DNA of 64,000 bases from Aphelenchoides besseyi (taxonomy: Eukaryota > Nematoda > Chromadorea > Rhabditida > Aphelenchoididae), in assembly GCA_024699855.1 (NCBI GenBank), contig JAMPIQ010000001.1:7750001-7814000 (forward strand). Direction: 5' to 3'. This document shows positions 1-12,697 of the stretch, in pieces; positions within the stretch are counted from its first letter, which is position 1, and every line of letters starts with the position of its first letter. The notes under the pieces were generated by a model. That model had not been told where the DNA came from. It saw nothing but the letters and a program-made list of their open reading frames with translations, and did no database searches. The position numbers were made by a program, and so were the translations under genes.

Positions 1-3004
<3,004 letters not shown>

Positions 3005-3044
3005 TTAAATGTCCGTTTCTTGTAGTCGTTTAGTGTTTATGTCA

Positions 3045-3050
3045 AATAAA
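3045..3050 (+). terminator. Poly(A) signal AATAAA after the TMC tail
   Basis: A canonical AATAAA lies about 40 bases after the stop at 3004. It supports the idea that the exons up to 3004 belong to a plus-strand transcript ending here. It also lies just beyond the 3' end of the minus-strand RPB10 gene. Confidence 0.55.
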
Positions 3051-3099
3051 ACAACAATTGAAGTTAACAAAGAGAAACAGAGAGATTCCGCCGAATGAA

Positions 3100-3397
3100 T
3101 TACTTTTCAAGTGGATGATAAGATAAGAGCTTCTCGATCAAATCCACGTGTGAGAGCAGCATACGTCGACAGCAGTAACGTCTCAGATTCAAACTGTCCA
3201 ATGCATCACCTTCGGGGCTGTCCGTCTGCAGAATTCCCAAATACGCGTCCCATTTGTTACCTGGAAACACTCGTTAAGTTATACAAAGGATTAAAACGCT
3301 AATAGCAACTCAAACTTTCCAACAATTCCAGAAAATTTCATTAAAAAAGCTCACCGATGACTTTTCCACACGTAAAACATCGAACGGGAATGATCAT
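3100..3397 (-). CDS. rpb-10: RNA polymerase I/II/III subunit RPB10 (ABC10-beta, POLR2L)
   Basis: This is the shared zinc-binding subunit RPB10 of nuclear RNA polymerases I, II and III. There are two exons: 3397-3355 encodes [15 protein letters not shown], and 3260-3100 encodes [10 protein letters not shown] through [18 protein letters not shown] to a stop at 3100. The joined product is 67 residues, the same length as human POLR2L. The zinc ligands are visible as CxxC near the N terminus and CC before RRML. The gene is missed by simple ORF scanning because both exons are short. A strong acceptor (run of T then CAG) sits 8 bases before the ATG, which suggests trans-splicing or a 5'UTR intron. 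Another small minus-strand gene ends about 180 bases upstream, so the two could share a transcript. Confidence 0.95.
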
Positions 3398-3577
3398 CGC
3401 GATAACTGAAAAAAGTTGCATGAATAAACTGATTAATTGTAGAATCACATTTAAACTTCTCGGTAAGATGTTTTCGAAACAAAAGAGTCGAATATGGAGA
3501 AGCACAAATGAAAAAGCCACCTTTCGAACGCTCGTTGTCGTTTAATCATTGGTCAGATACTTCGCATCATAACCCGG

Positions 3578-3925
3578 CTACTGCCAAAGAGACCTCAGCA
3601 GTCGGGTGTTCTCGATTATACGGGCAACTGTGTGTTGGTCGACATATTTTTTACTCCCAATCACGTCACCGTCCTCCCACTTTCGCTTTTCAACACTTGC
3701 TATCAGTCGATGAATCAACTTTCTGCTTTCGACATTTGATCTCTCAGTATTTTCACTAGGTTTCATTGATGCCAATCGAACATTGTACAGGAAACCAATG
3801 AGTAATCATCAATGGAAGGGGGATTTAACTGTCTTTTTTTAAACTCACGTACTTTCGTTCGCCGTCAGATAGTCAGCCGAAATTTCTGAAGCGGAAAACA
3901 GAAGCGGTCTTATTGAAACGTTCAT
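3578..3925 (-). CDS. Unrecognised small protein, 84 residues, upstream of RPB10
   Basis: I do not recognise this protein. Two exons, 3925-3849 and 3755-3578, join through a GTGAGT donor and a CTAG acceptor to give 84 residues starting MNVSIRPLLF and ending LLRSLWQ. The N terminus is short, hydrophobic and free of acidic residues, which could be a mitochondrial presequence. The C-terminal half is charged and probably helical (KLIHRLIASVEKRKWEDGD). No membrane segment or cysteine motif is seen. It lies in the same direction as RPB10 with a gap of about 180 bases, so a two-gene operon is possible. A possible further splice after residue 83 was considered, but its acceptor lacks a pyrimidine tract. 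Confidence 0.6.
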
Positions 3926-4085
3926 ATTTCGAGTGTTTTTATTTTTAATCTTAAAATCGTTTAGTCGCTTCCTTCTGCTCTATAACTCGATTGTCCGTAT
4001 GTTTTGTGAGGTGTAGTGAGTTGTCAGCGTTCAAATGTGAGTGGAGATGATCTTTGGTACGTTAAGCCGTTGACTTGTTTACAGG

Positions 4086-5516
4086 ATGAATCGGCATCGT
4101 CGAGAGCAATCGGATTCACACCAGGGCCTTATCATGCGCCAATCGGAACTACAGTCAGCGGTCGAAAATCGAGAGGATGAAATTCACATTACCATGGACT
4201 CGCCGACCGACTCGCCACGTACGAGCAACGGAGTGACAGGAGCAACTCAAATGTCAACATTCAGTCCGCATTCAACGACTGTGGCCGCTGAAACGGGAAA
4301 TTTGACATCAAATCGTTCAACTGATCGTCGATCTTACAAAGTGAGTATTCGTTTTGCAGAAGCTTTTGTTCAATTTACTTTTAGAATTTTCGAGTTGAAT
4401 TGTTAAAAACATTTGTCGCCTTAAACTTCCTTATGATATCAGCATTTTTGAACTTTTTTCTTCTTACTGTTATTCATGATATTGTTCCAATGTCTTCGAC
4501 GAAACGACTACCCGATCTCGTGTTTTCCTTGATTGAACAACAACGTTGGGCTTGGGCCGTTGGTGATGTGCTTTCGACTGTAAACGCAGTTGTTGGCTTT
4601 GCGATTGTGCTTTTGCATCGTGAACGACACATTGTATTGCGGCGCATTTTGACTATCGGTTAGTATTTGCATATAGATAGATTATGATTTTTATAGGTGC
4701 CATTATGTATCTTCTCAGAGCAGCAGTTCTCTCCGTTACGCTCCTTCCGCCGTCTTTCAAGTGAGTTTCTCTTACCTTCAACTCATTACTTTGTTGAATT
4801 TTTAGTAATCGCGAAGAAATTTGTCAGCCACAATCAAATCAAACTGGTGGAAATCGAATGTACGCGTCGGAAATCGCCACAAGGTTATTTCAATAGAGAG
4901 ATTAGTTGACATGCGAGTTTAGATTTTTGACCTATGTTGTGACTTTGGGTTTAACTTCGGGACAGGAAAAGATTCTTTGTGGCGATCTGATGTTCAGTGG
5001 ACATACGGTTGTATTGACGATCATGTATTTTACACAACTGCAATACACTCCTCGTGGTTTGGTTCTATTAAGGTTTATTTGTCTTGTAGCATCTGTTTTA
5101 TATATAGTTGTTTCAGATATATTTCAACTCCGATTACTTTCCTTGGAATCGCTGCTTTAGTAGTTTCGGGTGGCCATTATACTATGGAGTAAGTTTTTTT
5201 GAGGTCTCCTTGACTAACTTCTGAGTTCAGTGTTCTCGTTGCTTATTGGCTCACTAGGTAATAAAACTTTAAAAACTTACCTTATATTTAACATTGTCGT
5301 TATAGCCATGTATTTTGGGCATATCATCAAATGTTCGAATTGCCACAAAACGAACGAGCTCAAGCGCCGATGAGTCGACTGTGGTGGTATTGGATTTGCT
5401 CGTGGTTCGAGAGTAATGTTCCACATGGTCGATTAAAAAATGAATGGGATTGGCCATTTCCTGCTCCAGAACTAATGCACAAAGTTATGCGCCAATTAAA
5501 CAAACATCTTCAATGA
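4086..5516 (+). CDS. sms: Sphingomyelin synthase (phosphatidylcholine:ceramide cholinephosphotransferase)
   Basis: The enzyme moves phosphocholine from phosphatidylcholine to ceramide, making sphingomyelin and diacylglycerol at the Golgi or plasma membrane. Eight exons (4086-4340, 4385-4658, 4697-4760, 4806-4883, 4923-5072, 5117-5188, 5231-5257, 5306-5516) give 376 residues, close to the family's usual size. The catalytic His/His/Asp triad of the lipid phosphatase-like fold is present: CGDLMFSGHT (first His) and SGGHYTMDVLVAYWLT (second His and Asp), followed by the conserved HVFWAYHQMF. About six membrane helices are visible from residue 85 on. The first 85 residues are Ser/Thr-rich and cytosolic, as in vertebrate enzymes, but no SAM domain is recognisable. 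A 48-base 5'UTR intron (4037-4084) ends one base before the ATG. Confidence 0.95.
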
Positions 5517-6148
5517 AATTACGGTCAAACATAATTTTGTATATAAGATCGCAAACAGGTTGTTTTTTTACTTAAATGGCATGTTCCTAAGGGTCTTCCG
5601 ACTTTTCCCGATGATTTCACAAAAAATGAAAAACATTAAATTTCTATAAATCAGATTGTCCGTAGATTCTAGCTTCTTTGCATAGCCTTCAAATCGCATA
5701 ATTGGCTTTAAGACCGGATTTGTGTCTAGCAATCAGACAGTTTGATTTGGGCACGTTTAGCTCAAGTGTTTGTATCTTATTGTTAACATCTTTCTCAAAT
5801 AACTTGCCATAGTCCATTGAAATTTTTGTAGTCATCTTGACATTTTATTCTTTTGTATGGTCTCAATCTTCCTGAGATTTCCACTCTTTAGCATTATTCA
5901 CATTTACTCATGGGTTTAGTCAGAAAAAAGTCGTTTCTCTGGTCCAGCATAATTTCTTTTCTGTATAATTGCAATCAATGAAATAAAAGGTTTTTATTTT
6001 AAAAAACTTATTTACACGTCCCAAAGATACTCAAACTTGAACTTCTTCCAACGTTGTCGCATTGTTATTGTTGTGATTGATTGCTAATGTCGAGCCGATG
6101 GAATTCGCTCGACTTGAATTTGCCAACAACTGAGCAGCTCTTCCATGT
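5517..6148. other. Gene-free stretch between convergent SMS and neuroligin
   Basis: AT-rich 3' flank shared by two converging genes. It holds AATAAA on the plus strand at 5982-5987 and TTTATT (AATAAA on the minus strand) at 5993-5998, which would serve SMS and neuroligin respectively. I see no ORF, RNA gene or repeat. Confidence 0.6.
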
Positions 6149-9100
6149 CTAAACAAGAACCAATCGATTCGTATCGATTCGAAACTCTGACCGTGGACAT
6201 GTCGGTGAAATCCCGGATCGAATTGCGGCAGGAGTGGAACTTTTTGAACTCGCAGCTAACAGCGGTTCCTAAAACAAAATTTGAGTTAAAAATATTAAAG
6301 CTGGAAAGGTTAGTGTTAGAAAATTCAAATGTGGTTAATGCTGATAGTTAAGACAACAAACACAAACATCAAATGAAAATCGTGCAGCAACCTGCTCCGC
6401 ATTGAAACCATTGAACAGTGGAGCGTGTGGAGTAGTGGGTGATGTGACAGTCGAGCCAGCAGTTGTAAAACCACTCATTTGATAATATTGAGGTAAGTGT
6501 TGTTGGCGCAGTGAATTTAGAGAGGCTTCAAAAGCGAAACTCGAAGTTCGAGAGGTTTCATTGAGTGAGGCATGTCGCGATTGTGGTGCAGTGCCAGGAG
6601 TTGGTTCAGTTGGGTTTGTGATTAGTGCGGTTGTAGGAAGGAATGACTGCAATCTCACAACATTTCTTTTGTGAAGGAAAATAAATTCGTGGGATGAGAA
6701 GATGGTAAACTGACCTGTTGATTAAGTGGTGTGGATGAGATGTTGTACGCAAGATCGGCCGTTGGCGCATGAGACATGTACGATTGATAATGAACAGGTT
6801 TTTTGGATCCTTGTTTACTGTCCAGATACTAAAATCACTTATCTGGGATATTTGAAATTGAAGTTACCTTTCGAAAGAATGCAATACAACAACAAGCGTT
6901 AATCACGATAAGTGCCAAGAAAACAATGGCAAAGTAAGGCCACGTAGTACTTAAACTCGCTTCCACGTTTTGCATCTTTTTGTTTTCGACTTCAGACGTC
7001 GTTTTCTCGGCGGTTGAAGGCGTTGTAGCTAAAACAGACATATTAAACTGCAACATATACACGAATACTTGTTGATGATTTTCTAATGTCTTTTGGAAAA
7101 GCGGTTGGTGGACTTGGTGGTGGTGGAAATGGTTCGTTGTGAAAACTTGAATACGGCCGTACTACTCCGTAGAAGGTTTGTCGATTGAAATGATCGGGTA
7201 GGAAATGATGTTCCTGAAAAGATTCTGTGCGACTATTTAACACTTAATTTTTACTTCTTGTACACTTCGTTCTTTATTTCCTCGATTCAATTTTGGCACA
7301 TATTGACTCCAAAAACCAACTTGAGCATTTCGATAATAGTTTTTAACCCGTGGTTTATCCGCTAAAATGAATGTAATTGTCGATGGTCTGTTTGAACTCA
7401 CTAATTTCAAGATATGATTCACGACTTGCTTGGCTGTATTCCGGCCAAGGCACTCCGTGATAACGATCCTCGACTGTTGATTGCGTTGACATTGTTTGTG
7501 GCTTTGAAGGATTACTTAAATACAAATATGACTGTTGGATTCGCGTAAACAAACCCCGATTTGACAAAATTGCTAACGTAACGCATAAGAACTTTTGAAA
7601 TTCCCGCATCAAACTCATTGAAATGTGTATAAATCTGAAAACCAATTGAAAGGTTAAACGACTGTTCATCTCAATCCCTCACATGTTCTTGGTTGTTCGC
7701 AACAAGAAGTGGATAACCCAAAATATACGCAATGTGATCATCCGAAAAAGCGCCACTTAGACCGCTACTTGGTTGTTCTGCTGACCAGGCGCGAGTTTCA
7801 TGTCCAAAAACAAAACTGCAATAAGACAGGATTCAAGTGATTATAACGTCCATAGTTTACAAGTAAGTATTCGAAACTTTCGGCGCTTCGTCTGTTGAAT
7901 GTGCTCGCAGGGTCTCAATCAGCGGAGCAACGTAAAGAACATCATTCAAAGCGTGAAGTAATGAGTCTCGAATCGTTTTGCCGTCTTTTTGTTTTGGACT
8001 TTCCCAATCAGTGTATTCGTTTATAATTCCATCAAATATCTCACTACGATGATAATCGAAAAGATTTCGAACTAAAGTCCTGCAAATCGTTCTATCAAAC
8101 ACACGACAATTAACCAAGTGCTAACCGTAAAATACGATCGCGTTTCTCCACAGTCACTCCTTCGTTAAGATCGGCATTTGGCAAAAGAAAATGAGCGGGA
8201 TGTGTAACGGTACCGACTAGAAGATCAATGTCGCGAAATAAGGCACCGAATTTTGGACTAAACGAAAACTTCGGATGATTTGGAACAATTTGACCGTCGA
8301 CTATCGGAGCAAAAGCAGACATGAAAGTTGGGGCTTTGATTTTTCTAGCTGCAGAAGTAACATTCAGTTGACTTTGCTCTTGTAGACATCGTATAAGTTG
8401 TGCGGTGTGTTTTTGAAAGAGATCTTGTCGCGCTTGAGGATCTTTTGCTTTCTTGATGTTGATGCACTAAAAACGAGTTCTTCATAATGGCTAAAGAGTA
8501 GAGTGAACAAACCTGTAGTTCTTGAGCAATACGCATGAAGTACTGAAATTGAATACAAGTGCTGTTGATAAATTCGAATTACTTGTTGAGGCTGATCGGT
8601 CATTGCCCATGGACTCAAAGCGGTACCGTCCAATAAGATGGCACGTTTGAATAATCGATTTTTGGGTTGAGTAATAGGTGAAGCCATGAGGAGTGACACT
8701 AACGAAGCGCCGCTACCCCAACCAAGTAATGTTATCGATTGTGAATCAGCACCGAAAGCAGGCAAAATCTGAAAATATTTCATGATAGATATGAGATTGA
8801 TAGAACAAACGTTGCTCAACATTTTCAACGCAGCTACCAAATCGGACATTCCCGCATTTCCGATACAACTGTTGGCTTCACAGCGACCCAGAAAACCTAA
8901 AACTATGTTTATTACTATCTTTCGCTTATAAACACACCATAGATGTCGATTCGATAGTTAACGGTTACAACAACAATTTGACCGTTCGCTGCGAGCACAG
9001 AACCATTGAATGCGTTTCCTGCTCCAAATTCGCCACCATGAACAATCACAAGAGCAGACATTAAATTTGCAGCGTTGCGTTCTAAACGATCTAATTAACA

Positions 9101-9631
9101 TCGAACTTATAACTAAATCCTACCTAAACGTTCCGGTACATAGATGTTGAGATAGAGGCAATCTTCAGCTTCGGGTTTCAGAAACGGAAGAATTCGATGA
9201 GTAAAATCGAAACGTTGTGCAGACGTAACTTTCAAAGCCCTGCGAAAAGCAAGTGTTTAGAACAAAATCATCTTCGCACTCACTCGGTTTCAGATTGATG
9301 ATTGAATCCGGATTGTATGCAAACAGGTGGGTTTTTGAAGGCATCTTTTGGTTGATTGGTCCATTTCGCTGCAGAAACTGCCATTCCAAATCGATACTAC
9401 AATCGAAACATATAACTTATATGCGAAGCAAAGCACCTGTCCGGTTGGCGATAACCCATAAGGAATACCAAGAAATTGCGTTACTGCCGGCAAATCAGGA
9501 CCGTCCAATGAGATCGTTTCTCCACGTAACACACCAAACGATGTGGTCACAGATTTTCGAGCATATGAGGGTGGTAAGTTAGCGAATACATTGCTCGTAC
9601 AGAATAAATAAACGAATAGATATTTTAGCAT
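6149..9631 (-). CDS. nlg-1: Neuroligin (catalytically dead cholinesterase-like adhesion receptor)
   Basis: This is a postsynaptic adhesion receptor that binds neurexin, with an alpha/beta-hydrolase ectodomain. It starts with a signal peptide (MLKYLFVYLFCTSNVFA), then VTTSFGVLRG, FLGIPYGLSPTG, EDCLYLNIYVP, and an oxyanion-hole motif VHGGEFGAGNAF near 9040. The nucleophile elbow reads GWGSG near 8710-8725: the catalytic Ser of GxSxG is Gly, as in neuroligins, so no esterase activity is expected. The hydrolase domain ends near 7360. A Pro-rich stalk (PPPPSPPTAFP, about 7110) leads to one membrane helix (FAIVFLALIVINACCCIAFF, about 6900) and a cytoplasmic tail rich in Ser/Thr/Gln. The last exon gives a tail ending RLVLV under the phase I favour, with stop at 6149. 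Two other frames of that exon are also open. At least ten short introns interrupt the gene. Its product pairs logically with the nearby Cys-loop receptor genes. Confidence 0.9.
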
Positions 9632-12600
9632 CTTGAGCAGTTGGAAATCGAAGTTCTCAATTGATCACACGAGGCTTCCGCGGCGTAAAACTTCCAATTG
9701 ACTGTCGGACATTCCGCATCGATTAACTCAAATGTCAGCTTTCGAGACACAGTCTGTAATTATTGGTATCCGTTGAGTAGACTGCAAATTGTTGGTTGGA
9801 TATTGAGTTACCAAAAAAGAACAAATTGACTGTGGAACTCAAAAGTGAAAACGTCGCGTAAATTTGTCAAAACTCTCGAGGGGGATCCACGGACTTTGAA
9901 GACATCGCGCATTCGTTAAACGTCTACGCTTTTTGATTAAACAAAACCAATACGTCAAGCACGCGAGAAACCACAAATCTTTCAATTGGATGTCAAAAAA
10001 GTTTTCGACCGTTCTCCACGAAGATTCGATGAGAAGTAGTGGACGCGCGAAAGTCGAATTTCCGTTTTGGCCAAATGGCGAAATCAGAATCCACCTCTTC
10101 AACCTCCGGGCACAAGTCCCAATTGTGTCGCGCGCGTATTTTAGTGGACAATCGCATTATCGACATGAAAATCGAAAGCTCCAGCCAATTCGCTGGTTAG
10201 AAGCACCCAAAGGAATTGAAGTTTTCTAAGTGACAAGTGCACTTAAGTAAAACAAAAGTGATTAAACTTTCCAATGTCCACACAATTGGAGTTGTAGTTC
10301 ATGCGGCGGTTAGTGGAGACAACAAAAGTCATAGAAACATATTCTCGTCTATCAACCAACGACATGAAGAAAACAAGAAATATCGCACTTATGAGAAGTG
10401 GGAAGAGAATGCAGCTCATGGTTATGAACGACGATCGGGACTATTTGCCTAAGACTTAACTCAAAACTAACGAATCGCGCGGTTTAAAACTCGAAACGCA
10501 ACAAATGTTTCTGGACGCACTCGACGGTTTTTCGGGCACTAAATCCGACTGTTTCTTTGTGAGCGATCGAACGTGCTTACGCCAAGGTCAATTAAAAATT
10601 TCGACTGTGAGAACTGAGCTCCGAGCTCTTCGTTTGTTTGGACTTCAGAAGCCGAGAATGTGACGAAAAGAGTGGTCGGTTTAGCAATTGGTTTTTGCGG
10701 ATGACTTAAAAGTCTACTTCCTCACTCGAAGACAATCAGGTTCGTTTTCTTTGCGTCTTCTTGACTTCTTGGCCAAAACGGCAACTTAGCGGTTTAGAAG
10801 GGACGGCTGAGGAAAGACGGTCGAGTTCATCCAGCCGTGCATCTCACATCCGCTACACGTTTCAGCGGAGTCAATAAAATTGGGCTAAGGCGTAAAGACA
10901 AACTGATTATGATAAAATAATGTGCAATAAACAATACAAACCAAATCAGTGACCTTCAAATGTTTGACAGCCACTGGACATGACCGCAACGGACGGTTGA
11001 GATAACACGCTAGAGAACACGAGGATCATGGGTCCAACGGAACAAAATCCAATGCTGTCGATAATCACTGAAGAGATACGGAGCAGTTGGCGAAACGACG
11101 ACATGTCAGTTGGTCTTAGGGTCCGCAAATGAGTAAAAAAAGTCAAACGATACTCACCAGTGACACAGATCGACAACTGAAAGGCTCTTTAAATTGTAAA
11201 TTGATCGGCGTGTAATTGAGTCAAAACAGTGGCTCAATGTGACAAATTCACACGATTGACGAAACTTTTGATCTAATCAAGCAATAAATCATTTTAAGAA
11301 ACAATTCAGTTTAACAACTACTCAACGTCAAGAGTTGTAATTGGCATTCAAAACTCTTGACTACTAAGATGCTGATATAAACAATTAAACGCAAAAGAGC
11401 TAACAGGTTGTTGTTGGTGTTTACCAGTTGAAGAACATCAACGAGTTTTATTCGGTTGCATATCAAATACAATCCATCTCGTAGCAGATCGTTTAAGTTA
11501 TGCACTTGACGATTGTATTCTTGTTTGAAGATCACCACAGTACTTAATAGTTGAATTGACTTGGTTTTTCAACTAACGAGTTAGAAATGATCGTCAATTT
11601 AGTATCTTCAAAACACAAAGAATACATGATTTGTGGATAAATACTGCGAATCCAAGGTTAGAAACAAATGTAACTAAGTTTCTGGTGTGAATATCGTAAT
11701 AAAATGCTCTCGATTTGAAGCTACAAACAATCTTCACAAACGTTTTATTGTAAATTTGCATTTTGAACTGCTTGTAATGATAGTAAGTTTAATAAACGAC
11801 TTTATAGAAGTCCGCAGATGATTTTAAATGAGTGATTGAACAAATTGGCAAATTCATTAGCACAAACGAAACTTTAATAGATCAAAACGCTTGGAATGAT
11901 AATGGTCGATGTTACTCTAGATTGCTTTTTCCGGTTGTCGTTCATCTACTTGGATGTTTTTATCGTCTTCTATATACGCAAAAAGGTGTATGGCCGATCT
12001 CAATCTTCAGTTTTTATTTCCCGTTTTGCACTGACATTAATTTGGTGCTCGAAAAGCCTCACACAGTGTTTAGGTGCGGTACTCGTGGCTCTGATTCTGA
12101 AATGTGTTCAACGAAATTGTAAGTCATAAACAAGAAAGAAAAAAGACCAAGAAGAATGATAGGATTGTTTCCGTAGCCACAGATTCAAATATACTTTTTT
12201 GTGTAATAGTTTGGTAGTTCTTTGAATATGAGCCCAATTACTTCTGTTCTTTGATGTTTTTGTGCAAAGTCTTCGTCTTATGAATCTCAGCTGCTTTACG
12301 TGCGTCGTTCAATTGCCGTCAAATTGAATTTACTTCTACAAGGCTCGTAACGTTATTTCATAGGAAACATACTGACTTCTGAGTTTTCTATTTCAGTTGT
12401 TAGTTTTCTGAATGCGCGACGTTTGGACGTGGAAAAACAAGACGAAATTTTCTGGTCCTCTTGAAGTAAAAGTCGTTGAACTTCGCACGAGAGGCTTACG
12501 TCCAACGGACCAAATGAATGAAATTTTTATGAGCGTGTCCAAGTGGTCTTCGCCAATTTGTTTTACTTCTTTTCAACAGCAACCAGAAGTTCTGTTCTAG

Positions 12601-12697
12601 ACTTGTCGAACGTGTTCAACCGTCAAAAACATCAACTCGTCGAATGCAAACTCTCACAGATGTCGCCCACGTGTTTTTCAAACCATCTCGACTAACA
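9632..12697. other. 3 kb gene-poor region between divergent neuroligin and nicotinic-type receptor
   Basis: No protein-coding gene is convincing here. It is probably the combined 5' control region of neuroligin (minus) and the receptor (plus). Splice-like signals on the minus strand near 11137-11185 (TTTCAG acceptor, short exon, GTGAGT donor) and on the plus strand near 12391-12465 could be 5'UTR exons. Two overlapping ORFs at 11832-12129 are open in two frames and look like chance. The 9650-10900 part is full of stops in all frames. No tRNA or repeat was seen. Confidence 0.5.

Noticed and set aside
11832..12129. Two overlapping plus-strand ORFs of 96 and 77 codons
   Set aside because: They use the same DNA in different frames, neither has a recognisable domain, and flanking splice signals do not link them to a gene.
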